In this document: positions 38,621 to 47,285 of the stretch, in pieces | Position numbering within the stretch: position 1 is the first letter of the stretch | How the letters are laid out: each line of letters begins with the position of its first letter | Origin: CAZTPC01 sp964615565 | Lineage (GTDB): Bacteria > Patescibacteriota > Saccharimonadia > Saccharimonadales > AWTP1-31 | Direction: 5' to 3' | Assembly: GCA_964615565.1 (NCBI GenBank) | Contig: CAZTPC010000002.1 | Location: 16,073-80,072, forward strand | Length of the DNA: 64,000 nucleotides | Program-made: the position numbers and the translations under genes | Notes under the pieces: model-generated | What the model was told of the DNA's origin: nothing | Databases searched by the model: none | What the model saw: the letters and a program-made list of their open reading frames with translations, nothing else

Positions 38621-39622
38621 CTATTTGAGTGGTTCTGCTCGATACCACTTTGGTGAGTTCTTAAGTAGCTTGTCTATTTGTGTATGAGTAAGAAGACCTT
38701 TTTGCGCACCCATGTGCTGAACTACGCTCATGGAGTTGATAGGACCCCATTGTAGCGCCCCTTCAATATCACTGCCCCGAATCAGAGCAGCTACAAACGT
38801 AGAGGTAAAGGCATCTCCAGCTCCGGTTCTCTCAAATGGTGGGGATGGATCTGGGTAGATAGGCATCTTGAGCCTTCGAGTGCCGTCGGATGCGTAAGCA
38901 CCATCAGGACCATCGCTAATGACTACTGTCTTGGCACCAAGAGCATGGAGCTTATCAAACAGTTCGTTAAGATCTTCGTGTTTTCCACCAGTTATCAGTA
39001 CAGCCTCTTCACGGTTTACGGCAAGCACATCAGACTGCTGGTAGATTCCCTTGAGTCGGTCAGCGCCCATCTTGATCTGGAATGTTCCTGGTTGAAATGC
39101 CAATTTAACATCTTCGTGTCTTGTTAGCCACTCTGCTAGTTCATCATGGAACTTCTCAGAGTCTTCGCCCATGGAAGTAAAATAGATCCACTTCGGCATC
39201 TCGCTAGGGCGCAGGTGTGGCCAGTGGTAGTCGTATGCCTCGTCATGCACTAAGATGGTTCGCTCTTCTTTGTACCAAAGCACATAGTGATGATTACTTG
39301 CTTTGCCGTGGTGGATTTTCATTAGGCTGGTGTCAACCTTCTCCTTCTCGAGTTGCAAGAGAATATCGCGACCAGACTGGTCGTTACCAACATTGGCGTG
39401 CAAGGCACTCTTGAGACCGAGTCGAGCAAAAGCAACGCTGGTATTGGCAGCGTTACCAACGGCAACAATATCTTCGGCGTGATCAAAAGCGATCTTTACC
39501 CCAAATGGTATCGCCAACCAAGTAGAACCGTCCTTGTCGTGCTCTACTCTTTCTTCTTTGTCTAATAAGCGAATAAATGTGTCGGTTACGGTACCGCCCA
39601 CCGATAGTACGTCTAGCGCCAT
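38621..39622 (-). CDS. PfkB family carbohydrate kinase
   Basis: 333 residues, ribokinase/PfkB fold. Signature 1 region (GNAANTSVAFARLGLKSALHANVGND) and signature 2 with the catalytic base (TGAGDAFTSTFVAAL) are both clear. It phosphorylates a sugar or nucleoside with ATP; ribose, fructose or adenosine cannot be separated by eye. It lies downstream of the aldolase gene in the same direction, which fits a sugar role. Confidence 0.9.
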   Translation of the reverse strand: MALDVLSVGGTVTDTFIRLLDKEERVEHDKDGSTWLAIPFGVKIAFDHAEDIVAVGNAANTSVAFARLGLKSALHANVGNDQSGRDILLQLEKEKVDTSLMKIHHGKASNHHYVLWYKEERTILVHDEAYDYHWPHLRPSEMPKWIYFTSMGEDSEKFHDELAEWLTRHEDVKLAFQPGTFQIKMGADRLKGIYQQSDVLAVNREEAVLITGGKHEDLNELFDKLHALGAKTVVISDGPDGAYASDGTRRLKMPIYPDPSPPFERTGAGDAFTSTFVAALIRGSDIEGALQWGPINSMSVVQHMGAQKGLLTHTQIDKLLKNSPKWYRAEPLK

Positions 39623-39677
39623 GCCACCCCTTCTAACTCTATAAAATTGCTAAATTGCTTATGAATAAATTGTAGCA

Positions 39678-40595
39678 TTATTCGCCAGGTTTTGCTTTAC
39701 CAGCTGCGTTAAAAGCGTCGAGCTTATCCTCAACTACTTCCTGAACGGCAGCAATAACCTGATCCATGAGCTTGATGACTGCAAACTCCGACTTGTTCTC
39801 CTTGAGAACTCTTTCTAGCGTATTACGATAAGCTACGCGCATGTCAGAATTGATATTTATCTTACTAACGCCAATTCGTACAGCGTCTTCAAAGTAGTGT
39901 AACGGTGTACCACTACCACCATGAAGACTAATATTGCAGTCAATAGCGTCTCGAACTGTTTGCAATAAAGCTAGGTCTAGCCGCTTAGGGACTGGGTAGG
40001 AGCCATGCAGGTTGCCTATAGCTGCAGCATACGTATCAATGCCTGTCGCATCGACAAACTTCTTTGCACCCTCAGGAGTACTAAAGGTCTTCTTTATCTC
40101 TTCATAATCAAAGGCTTTGGTGAACTTGTTTGAGCCACCACCGAAGTAATGTGGCTCGCTCTCGACAATCGCACCAGTCTTTTTTGCGTACTCAACTACT
40201 TCTTTGGTCGCAGCGATAATGTGTTCTTCGGTTGCATCATGTTCTGCCTGCGATACGTCAATATGTATAAATTCAAAGCCGGCATCAATCCCAGCTTTTG
40301 CTGCTTCCACCGAAGGTGAGTGATCGAGGTTGATGTACATTTCTACACCGAATTCCGACTTGTAGTTGTCTACCATGTCTCGAACATTATTTAGACCAAG
40401 TAACTCTACTTCCCCATGGCTAACTTCTACCAGAACAGGAGCATTCTTTACTACCGCTGCTTTAACGACAGCGATCAATGTTTCCTGGTTATCAAGATTG
40501 AAAGCACCCAACGCAAAATGCTCTTTGCGGGCTCGCTCTAAGGCCGCTCGAGCTGATGCGCAATTTCGTTTTGATTGTGCAATTGATGGTGGCAT
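39678..40595 (-). CDS. fba: Class II fructose-bisphosphate aldolase
   Basis: Zinc-dependent aldolase splitting fructose 1,6-bisphosphate (or a related ketose bisphosphate). 305 residues, TIM barrel. Metal and phosphate sites seen: INLDHSPS, GSYP after IGNLH, and SLHGGSGTP; the C-terminal KININSDMRVAYR is typical. ATG at 40595 with GGAG. The near neighbours are sugar enzymes. Tagatose-bisphosphate use cannot be excluded. Confidence 0.94.
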   Translation of the reverse strand: MPPSIAQSKRNCASARAALERARKEHFALGAFNLDNQETLIAVVKAAVVKNAPVLVEVSHGEVELLGLNNVRDMVDNYKSEFGVEMYINLDHSPSVEAAKAGIDAGFEFIHIDVSQAEHDATEEHIIAATKEVVEYAKKTGAIVESEPHYFGGGSNKFTKAFDYEEIKKTFSTPEGAKKFVDATGIDTYAAAIGNLHGSYPVPKRLDLALLQTVRDAIDCNISLHGGSGTPLHYFEDAVRIGVSKININSDMRVAYRNTLERVLKENKSEFAVIKLMDQVIAAVQEVVEDKLDAFNAAGKAKPGE

Positions 40596-40654
40596 GTCTT
40601 CTCCATTAATTTTAGTAGTAATAGTGCTTTTGCTTAAGATAAGAATACCATATA

Positions 40655-41296
40655 ATGAGTCTTGAATCGCTTATGGCTGAAAGACAAAACAACCTAAAAT
40701 ATGTACTACTCTGGCTTATTCCAACCTGGACGGAGTTGATTGTATATTTGTTTATTGTTCTTTTCACTGCACTGCTTTGCAGTCAGGATTTTATCAATAG
40801 TTTATTCTTCTCGAGCGGTGATTTTAATCCAATCCGGGCAGGTATCGCTTCTATCGATACCCTCTTACGGCATTTTCTAGGCGAAAAAGTAGCCGGCGGT
40901 TTGTCTCTCGGAATCTTCTGGGGGATCATCGGTCTAGCAGTTAATTTATTATGGTGGCTTGGGAACAACTTCTCGACAGAGTTAAACAACGATCTTGTGT
41001 TTAGTAAGTATGTGCATCCTAAAGATGCCGATCCCAACTCTCAGATACGTGAACTGATCATTCGAACGATTGTCCGAACAGTGACAGCTATTATTGGCCT
41101 AAGTTATCTTAACTATGTTCTAAGCCAAGGTATGCCAAACATTACTAACCGTTTTGCATCAATATTTCAAAATTGGTCAGTAGTTAACCAGTGGCAACCA
41201 CTACTTACAACAATTGCTTACGAAGTACTGATGCTTCATGGGTTTGTTGTGCTAACACGAATAATACTACTCCGTAAGCAGATTCTTAGTAGTTAG
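40655..41296 (+). CDS. Multi-pass membrane protein of unknown function
   Basis: 213 residues with about four hydrophobic segments (near 15-40, 75-95, 125-150, 180-205). No motif recognised. A perfect TATAAT (40651-40656) overlaps the first ATG, so the start may instead be the in-frame ATG at 40673 (MAERQNNLKY), giving a 16-base gap to the -10. It stands alone on the plus strand between the aldolase and transketolase and shares TTAG with the transketolase stop. Confidence 0.75.
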   Translation: MSLESLMAERQNNLKYVLLWLIPTWTELIVYLFIVLFTALLCSQDFINSLFFSSGDFNPIRAGIASIDTLLRHFLGEKVAGGLSLGIFWGIIGLAVNLLWWLGNNFSTELNNDLVFSKYVHPKDADPNSQIRELIIRTIVRTVTAIIGLSYLNYVLSQGMPNITNRFASIFQNWSVVNQWQPLLTTIAYEVLMLHGFVVLTRIILLRKQILSS

Positions 41297-42273
41297 TCTT
41301 TAGAGAGAACTCGATGTACCTGCAGGGCTATATGTTTGGCCGTTAGCCCAAAATGCTCTAATAGTTCGTCTGGCTGCCCTGATTCGCCGAAACGATCTTT
41401 GATCCCCATGCGATGCAGTGGTGCTGGGTGTTCTTCAGCTAATAGTTCCGCAATCGCACCACCAAGACCTCCGGCGATTTGTGCTTCCTCAACCGAGATA
41501 GCACGACCAGTCTTCTTTATGCTGGCGAGAATTGTAACAGCATCCAAAGGTTTTATGGTTGGGATATGCACGACTTCTGCTGAGACCTTATCTTTTGCTA
41601 GTTTTTCAGCTGCAGCTAGTGCTTGGTAGGTCATTGTACCGGTTGCAAAAAGAGTAATGTCTGTCCCTTCACGTAGTACATATGCCTTGCCGATTTGAAA
41701 AGGCGTCTTGTCCGTAGTGAATACCGGTGTGGCCTCCCTGGCCAATCGCAGATAAGCTGGTCGATTGTCCTTTGCAAGAGCAAGCGTAGCTCTCTCGGCC
41801 TCTAAGCTGTCACCCGGTACCACAACGACCATGTTTGGAAGTACGCGCATTAGTGCGATATCTTCGAGCATCTGGTGAGTGGCTCCATCTGGCCCAACCG
41901 AAATGCCGGCATGTGACCCAACAATCTTAACAGGCCGATCATTCAAACATATAGTTGTGCGGATTTGTTCCCAGTTTCTACCTGGGCTAAATGCTGCATA
42001 CGAACTAACGAATGGGATCTTACCCATTGCTGCCATACCAGAACCAACCGTCACTAGATTCTGCTCAGCGACACCAATCTCGATAAATCTGTCAGGAAAG
42101 GCATCTTTGAATAAGCTCATTTGTGTGGAGTCGGTTAAGTCTGCACATGCTGCGACTATATTCTTGTTAGCCTCTCCAGCAGACTGTAATCCACGGCCAA
42201 ACCCCTTGCGTATTGGTTCTGATCCGATATTTTCATCCAGGATGTTAGTAACAAGGTTGTATGGATTACTCAT
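41293..42273 (-). CDS. Transketolase, C-terminal subunit
   Basis: 326 residues, pyrimidine-binding plus C-terminal domains of a split transketolase, working with the adjacent N-terminal subunit. It holds the catalytic-type glutamate in FIEIGVAEQNLVTV and the DGATHQ block, plus the transketolase C-domain. Transfers two-carbon units between sugars in the non-oxidative pentose phosphate pathway. The reading frame begins eight bases inside the end of the N-terminal subunit gene. Split forms are typical of archaea and several CPR and anaerobic bacteria. Confidence 0.93.
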   Translation of the reverse strand: MSNPYNLVTNILDENIGSEPIRKGFGRGLQSAGEANKNIVAACADLTDSTQMSLFKDAFPDRFIEIGVAEQNLVTVGSGMAAMGKIPFVSSYAAFSPGRNWEQIRTTICLNDRPVKIVGSHAGISVGPDGATHQMLEDIALMRVLPNMVVVVPGDSLEAERATLALAKDNRPAYLRLAREATPVFTTDKTPFQIGKAYVLREGTDITLFATGTMTYQALAAAEKLAKDKVSAEVVHIPTIKPLDAVTILASIKKTGRAISVEEAQIAGGLGGAIAELLAEEHPAPLHRMGIKDRFGESGQPDELLEHFGLTAKHIALQVHRVLSKD

Positions 42274-43120
42274 GTTCGCCTCTGATCTTGCCTTTTAGTG
42301 TCCGTAGGTCATGTAAGGCTTCTTTGGCTTGTTTGTGATCTGGCGGCATGCCATGCCAATGGAAGTCGCCTTCCATGAAATCAACTCCCTTTCCAGCAAT
42401 AGTATGGGCAATGATAACTACTGGCTTGTTTGCCACCGAACGTGCCATGGCGCAGGCATCAATAACGGCTTCGATATTATTCCCATCGATCTCTAGTACA
42501 TGCCAACCAAATGCTTCCCACTTTTCTTTAAGATCCTCAAGTGGCATCACCAACTCGGTCGGTCCATCGATCTGAATGTTGTTTCGGTCTATGATCCCGA
42601 TTAAATTCCCCAATTTGTATTTACCAGCAAGCATAGCGCCTTCCCAGATGTTGCCTTCGTCTAACTCGCCATCACCCATCACTACGTACACGTAACGATG
42701 TTTCTCACCGTCCATTCGCAGGGCAAGTGCCATACCGGCTGCCTGACTAAGCCCGCTACCCAAAGGTCCGCTGGTTGTTTCCATACCTGGGAGTTTTAGG
42801 CGCTCTGGATGACCTTGCAGCCTTGACCCAAACTTGCGGAGGGTTTGTAGTTCGTCTCTGTCGAAGTACCCAGCATTTGCCATAGCTGCATAGCGGACCG
42901 GTACGCAGTGGCCATTGCTTAGTAGTAATATATCTCGCTCTTCCCAATCGGGGTTCTTGGGATCATGTTTAAGTACGTCAAAATACAGAGCGGTAAAGAT
43001 ATCGGCTAATCCTAGTGGGCCGGCGCTGTGACCGCTACCAGCATGCTCTAGCATTCGTATAATATCCTCACGAATAGCCTCGGCTTTTAGTTCCAATTCA
43101 GTGATAGAAAGTGTGCCCAT
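42266..43120 (-). CDS. Transketolase, N-terminal subunit
   Basis: 284 residues, thiamine-diphosphate-binding half. The GDGELDEGNIWEG...NN pattern (GDG-x-N motif) binds the cofactor's diphosphate and Mg2+; HSAGPLGLADIFTALYF and GPLGSGLSQAAGMALALR are typical. It follows the rpe stop directly (TAAATG). Acts only with the C-terminal subunit. Confidence 0.94.
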   Translation of the reverse strand: MGTLSITELELKAEAIREDIIRMLEHAGSGHSAGPLGLADIFTALYFDVLKHDPKNPDWEERDILLLSNGHCVPVRYAAMANAGYFDRDELQTLRKFGSRLQGHPERLKLPGMETTSGPLGSGLSQAAGMALALRMDGEKHRYVYVVMGDGELDEGNIWEGAMLAGKYKLGNLIGIIDRNNIQIDGPTELVMPLEDLKEKWEAFGWHVLEIDGNNIEAVIDACAMARSVANKPVVIIAHTIAGKGVDFMEGDFHWHGMPPDHKQAKEALHDLRTLKGKIRGEHE

Positions 43121-43753
43121 TTAATCCCCGCTTATGCTTTCTAGTGTAGCATAGGCTTTGTCCGGATCCTGAGCCCGATGTATACCTCCACCGACGTTAA
43201 GTACATCGATACCGCCCGTTACTAGCCGCTTAGCATTATCGGTATCAATCCCTCCATCCCAGCCGATTTCGAGATCCGGCTTAATTTCTCGCAGTTCACG
43301 GACTTTAGAAAGTAGAGCAAGATTTACATGCCCACCGAAATGCCCTAGATCACCACTAAATATAAGGACGTGATCAATATCTTTTAAAGCAGCTTGTACT
43401 TTTTCAACCGGTGTATCTTGCAGTAATGCCACGCCAACTTTAATGCCAACATCAATAAGGGGCTTCATCACTTCATAGAAGTTACCGACACTCTCTGCAT
43501 GTACAATGACGAGATTAGGTTTAAGTTTTATGATCTCTGGAATGAATGGCGCGACCGTTTCGTACATAAGATGGATATCAACCTGCACACCATCTGGCCA
43601 CCAGACATGCTTTAGATCAATTAGTTTTACTGGAGCAAATACGCCATCAGCTAGATCAATATGCACTCGCTTGGCAAATGGTTTAATCCGTTCCATCTGC
43701 TCGCGGTACTCGTGTGGCTCGGTGGCAGTGATTGTTGGGCAAACTACAGCCAC
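43121..43753 (-). CDS. rpe: Ribulose-phosphate 3-epimerase
   Basis: Interconverts ribulose 5-phosphate and xylulose 5-phosphate; TIM barrel. Seen: the HIDLADG metal/active site, DIHLM, and the phosphate-binding GWDGGI. The start is GTG 43753, chosen because it lies one base after the rpiB stop (TAGCGTG) and the protein then begins at the first strand (AVVCPTITA); a longer ATG frame to 43804 would overlap rpiB by 50 bases. 210 residues matches the family. Confidence 0.92.
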   Translation of the reverse strand: MAVVCPTITATEPHEYREQMERIKPFAKRVHIDLADGVFAPVKLIDLKHVWWPDGVQVDIHLMYETVAPFIPEIIKLKPNLVIVHAESVGNFYEVMKPLIDVGIKVGVALLQDTPVEKVQAALKDIDHVLIFSGDLGHFGGHVNLALLSKVRELREIKPDLEIGWDGGIDTDNAKRLVTGGIDVLNVGGGIHRAQDPDKAYATLESISGD

Positions 43754-43754
43754 G

Positions 43755-44195
43755 CTATTGATCCAATTCTTTGATTCGTCGTATATACCGCGGCGCTTCA
43801 CCAAATGGTGTGTTCAGGAATGCTTCCACAATAGTATTGGCTAGGTCGTCCTTCAGAATTTTAGCCGGCAATGCGAGCACATTCACATCGTCATCATTAC
43901 GCGCAGATCTGACAGACTCAAGATCGTATCCTAAACATGCACGGATTCCTTTGTACCTGTTTGCGGCAATCATGATACCTTGGCCACTACCACATATAAG
44001 GATCCCCCTAGCATCTTCGTCGTTACTAGCTAACACGTCATTAACTACCCGCGCTGCAAAAACTGGGTAATCGTCTTCCGGGTCGAGGCGCTCGTTGCCA
44101 TCGTCGTGGACGTCGTAGCCTGATTGCGCGAGATAACGAATTAATTCGCCCCGCAAATTAAACCCGTTATGATCAGCCCCAATATAAATGATCAC
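43755..44195 (-). CDS. rpiB: Ribose-5-phosphate isomerase B
   Basis: 146 residues, RpiB/LacAB fold. Start GTG, IIYIGADHNGFNLRG; active-site Cys in LICGSGQGI; NVLAL helix region. The usual RxHND ring-opening histidine reads RNDDD here, so it appears replaced by Asp by eye alignment. Isomerises ribose and ribulose 5-phosphate (allose or galactose phosphates in other members). Follows gapA after two bases. Confidence 0.92.
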   Translation of the reverse strand: MIIYIGADHNGFNLRGELIRYLAQSGYDVHDDGNERLDPEDDYPVFAARVVNDVLASNDEDARGILICGSGQGIMIAANRYKGIRACLGYDLESVRSARNDDDVNVLALPAKILKDDLANTIVEAFLNTPFGEAPRYIRRIKELDQ

Positions 44196-44197
44196 GA

Positions 44198-45232
44198 CTA
44201 ATCCTTATGGTGTGCGCCCTTTTGATGAAGAATCCTGCCCGTGTCTGCCACAACTTCTACCAAACGGTTACTATATCCCCACTCGTTGTCATACCAGATG
44301 ACAACTTTTGCAAGGTTTCCAGCTACGACATTAGTAAGGAGTGAATCAACAATACCTGAGTGGCTGTTACCGATGTAATCACTACTTACGAGTGCTTCCT
44401 CGCTGTAGCCAATAATGCCTTGATAAAATGGCTCTTTACTAGCTTTCTTGAGTACTGCATTTATTTCTTCTTTTGTAGTGTCCTTGCTCAAGAGGAGTGT
44501 CACATCACTCAGGCTAACCACTGGAGTTGGAACACGTACACTAAGTCCATCGAACTTTCCTTTGAGCTGAGGTACGGTAAGGGCTACAGCAATTGCAGCT
44601 CCTGTGCTGGTTGGGACAATGTTCTCTGCTGCCGAGCGTCCTTCTCGTAGATCTTTTGCAGGTGCATCCTGCAGTACCTGGCTGGCTGTATAGCTGTGAA
44701 CAGTCGTGAGCATAGCTTTCTCGATGCCAAACTCGGCATCAAGAAGCGCCATTACAGCTGCAATAGAGTTTGTAGTACAGCTGGCGTTACTGATAACGTC
44801 TGTTGCGCCCTCTAGCTTATCTTCGTTAGCACCAATAACAAGCGTATCTACGCCATCACTTTTGGTCGGACCAGATATAACAACTCGTTTTGCCCCAGCC
44901 TTTAGGTGCAGTTCAGCGTCCTCTTTGTTAGTGAAACGACCGGTAGATTCAATAACTACGTCTACCTTTAGTTTTTCCCATGGAAGGGCGGCAGGATCTT
45001 TTTCGGCAGTAATAGGTATCTTGTGGCCATCAACAATAATGTGATGCTCGTCTGACTCTACCTTGTGGTCGTAGGTGCCATAGTTACTGTCGTGTTTTAA
45101 GAGGTAAGCAAGAACATCAGTACTAGTTAGGTCGTTAACAGCGACAATCTCGACGTCAGCTCGATCAAATGCAATTTTGAATGCATTTCTGCCGATACGT
45201 CCAAAGCCGTTAATTGCAACACGTGTTTTCAT
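44198..45232 (-). CDS. gapA: Glyceraldehyde-3-phosphate dehydrogenase
   Basis: Glycolytic enzyme using NAD+, phosphate and glyceraldehyde 3-phosphate. Rossmann GFGRIGR, NAD-type acidic residue in VNDLT, catalytic Cys in SNASCTTNS, and WYDNEWGYS near the end. The start is the second ATG (45232, MKTRVAING) because AGGGGG lies eight bases upstream; the first ATG (45238) is only two bases from it. First gene of gapA-rpiB-rpe-tktN-tktC. Confidence 0.97.
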   Translation of the reverse strand: MKTRVAINGFGRIGRNAFKIAFDRADVEIVAVNDLTSTDVLAYLLKHDSNYGTYDHKVESDEHHIIVDGHKIPITAEKDPAALPWEKLKVDVVIESTGRFTNKEDAELHLKAGAKRVVISGPTKSDGVDTLVIGANEDKLEGATDVISNASCTTNSIAAVMALLDAEFGIEKAMLTTVHSYTASQVLQDAPAKDLREGRSAAENIVPTSTGAAIAVALTVPQLKGKFDGLSVRVPTPVVSLSDVTLLLSKDTTKEEINAVLKKASKEPFYQGIIGYSEEALVSSDYIGNSHSGIVDSLLTNVVAGNLAKVVIWYDNEWGYSNRLVEVVADTGRILHQKGAHHKD

Positions 45233-45317
45233 AGTCATTACCCCCTAGAATTTTTTGAAATCTTATACAATAAGCATAACTGATTTCGCCCCTGGGAGCA
45301 ACGAACTAACTATCTAC

Positions 45318-45851
45318 TTAGGCTTCTTTGGTCCAGCGCTCTTGACACTCTTTGATACAAGCAATTGCTGCCGTTGCATCACCCCAGCCGAGTACTTTTG
45401 TACTTCCTGGCTTCTTGAGGTCTTTGTAATGGGTAAAGTGGTGTTCAAGCTGTTGCTTGAGTCGTTCAGTAAGATCATCTAGAGAATTGATAGCGTCTCC
45501 GGTATTGCGATCGTCGGCTGGAACGCAGACAACTTTATGATCCATCTCCCCGTCATCCTCGAAGTTAAGGATACCAATAACTTTTGCGTTTACATTTACA
45601 CCCATCTGAATACCTTCATCGCAGATTACGAGTGTGTCTAGCTCATCACCATCCTCGTCGAGCGTTTGTGGGATGAAACCATAGTTACATGGTTTTGCAA
45701 AAATCGCTGGCTCTACACGATCAAGTTCGAAGATCGCTTTTTTGCGGTTCCACTCAACTTTGAGCATTGAACCTTTTGCGATTTCGATCACTGTATTAAT
45801 AAGTCCATTTTCGACATCACCAGCATCAAGAATTTGGTTAAAATCAGCCAT
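45318..45851 (-). CDS. ppa: Inorganic pyrophosphatase, type I
   Basis: Hydrolyses pyrophosphate to drive biosynthetic reactions. 177 residues: IEIAKGSMLKVEW, YGFIPQTLDEDGDELD with the metal-binding aspartates, and VVCVPADDRN. Ideal AAAAGGAG eight bases from ATG 45851. Separate transcription unit from gapA by a 79-base gap. Confidence 0.97.
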   Translation of the reverse strand: MADFNQILDAGDVENGLINTVIEIAKGSMLKVEWNRKKAIFELDRVEPAIFAKPCNYGFIPQTLDEDGDELDTLVICDEGIQMGVNVNAKVIGILNFEDDGEMDHKVVCVPADDRNTGDAINSLDDLTERLKQQLEHHFTHYKDLKKPGSTKVLGWGDATAAIACIKECQERWTKEA

Positions 45852-45918
45852 AAGATACTCCTTTTTACACCTTACATTTGGGATTTCTAATCAGTTATAT
45901 TGTACACTACTATTAACG

Positions 45919-46611
45919 ATGAAAGTAATTGGTCACCGAGGGGCAGCTGGTCTTGCCCCCGAAAACAGTATTCGTGGCATTAAAGCTGCAATTAAAGCCG
46001 GAGTGGACGGTATTGAGTTTGATGTGCGACTCAGCAAGGACAAGCAACTCTTTCTGTGTCATGATCCCACACTCGAACGAACGCACGACGTTGACAAGCA
46101 TATCCGCACACTTACTTCCAAGCAGCTCAAGAGATTAAAAGGTAAAGATGGTGACCATATACCAACGCTAGAAGAGGCTTTGGAGGCAAGCGGCAATACT
46201 CCAGTGTACATTGAAGCAAAAGCTCGCGGATGGGCCAAGCCGCTAGCAAATGCCCTTGCTAAGCACCCTAAAAAACAACAAATCAATGTCATTGCGTTTA
46301 ATCACCAGGAACTGTTTGAGTTTACAGAATATTGTCCGGATATAACTACATATGTATTAGAGCAAAACAACCCATTTGATGCCATCAACGCGGCACAAGT
46401 GTACGGATTTAGCGGTATAGACGTGAACTACTGGACTATGAATCCACTGGTGTACTTCCTTGCCAAGCGTCACGATCTGGGTATTATCGTCTACACATCC
46501 AACAAGACCTGGATCGCATCACTACTCAAAAAGTTGTATCCAAATATCGCAATCACCACCAATGTCCCGCATACCATGCAACACTTACGTGACGAAGTTC
46601 AAGCAAAATAA
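45919..46611 (+). CDS. Glycerophosphodiester phosphodiesterase family protein
   Basis: 230 residues, GDPD TIM barrel. IGHRGAAGLAPENS opens the domain with His and Glu of the active site, EFDVRLSKD and HDPTLERT follow. Releases glycerol 3-phosphate and an alcohol from phospholipid headgroups. The start MKVIGHRG at 45919 places the domain at residue 1; the frame can be read back to 45742 but that overlaps ppa. No signal peptide, so cytoplasmic. Overlapping unit with the flavin reductase (two bases apart). Confidence 0.93.
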   Translation: MKVIGHRGAAGLAPENSIRGIKAAIKAGVDGIEFDVRLSKDKQLFLCHDPTLERTHDVDKHIRTLTSKQLKRLKGKDGDHIPTLEEALEASGNTPVYIEAKARGWAKPLANALAKHPKKQQINVIAFNHQELFEFTEYCPDITTYVLEQNNPFDAINAAQVYGFSGIDVNYWTMNPLVYFLAKRHDLGIIVYTSNKTWIASLLKKLYPNIAITTNVPHTMQHLRDEVQAK

Positions 46612-46613
46612 CT

Positions 46614-47285
46614 ATGAAAGCAACTCTTGATCACATTGTTCATGAGGCAGACACAATATCTACTTTTTGGTTTAGGCCTGAGCGCCCACTCCGCTACGTT
46701 GCCGGTCAGTTTGTTGAGCTTACCATCCCACACGATTCACCTGATGATCGAGGTGTAAAACGTTGGTTTACGCTATCTTCTGCGCCTGGGCACGAACTGG
46801 TTTCAATAACGACAAAACATGCCGAGAAACCAAGCAGCTTCAAACAACACCTCTGGAGTTTGCAACCCGGGCAAAGCGTAGATATAAGCGAACCAATGGG
46901 CGACTTTGTTCTGCCTAAAGATGACCGACAGAAACTTGTCTTTGTGGCTGGCGGAATTGGCATTACACCATTTCATAGCATCATACAGTGGCTAGCTGAC
47001 ACTAATCAGAGCCGAGAGATTACATTCATTTACAGCGTACACAACTCATCAGAACTTGTATTCCAGGATGTGTTTAATCAACCATACATAAAGATTGTTG
47101 AGCGGATTGAGCAGCCTAACCTGACCGCGAACGAAATTATTACTATTGCTGGTGGAATTGATGACAAGCAGGTTTTTATTTCTGGACCAGAGCCAATGAC
47201 CGAAGCTATCGTCGATCAGTTCAAGAAGCTTGGTGTTACCCAGGAACAACTGATAACTGACTATTTCCCAGGATATCCCGCTTAG
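46614..47285 (+). CDS. Ferredoxin-NADP+ reductase-like FAD/NAD(P) oxidoreductase
   Basis: 223 residues of the FNR superfamily. FAD-binding RWFTLSSAP (the RxYS motif with Phe), NAD(P) block GGIGITPFHSI, and SGPEPMTEAI. There is no 2Fe-2S domain, so it needs a separate electron partner. The C-terminal YFPGY resembles the aromatic end in flavin reductases. The partner is unknown. Its stop directly abuts the peptidoglycan hydrolase stop. Confidence 0.88.
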   Translation: MKATLDHIVHEADTISTFWFRPERPLRYVAGQFVELTIPHDSPDDRGVKRWFTLSSAPGHELVSITTKHAEKPSSFKQHLWSLQPGQSVDISEPMGDFVLPKDDRQKLVFVAGGIGITPFHSIIQWLADTNQSREITFIYSVHNSSELVFQDVFNQPYIKIVERIEQPNLTANEIITIAGGIDDKQVFISGPEPMTEAIVDQFKKLGVTQEQLITDYFPGYPA

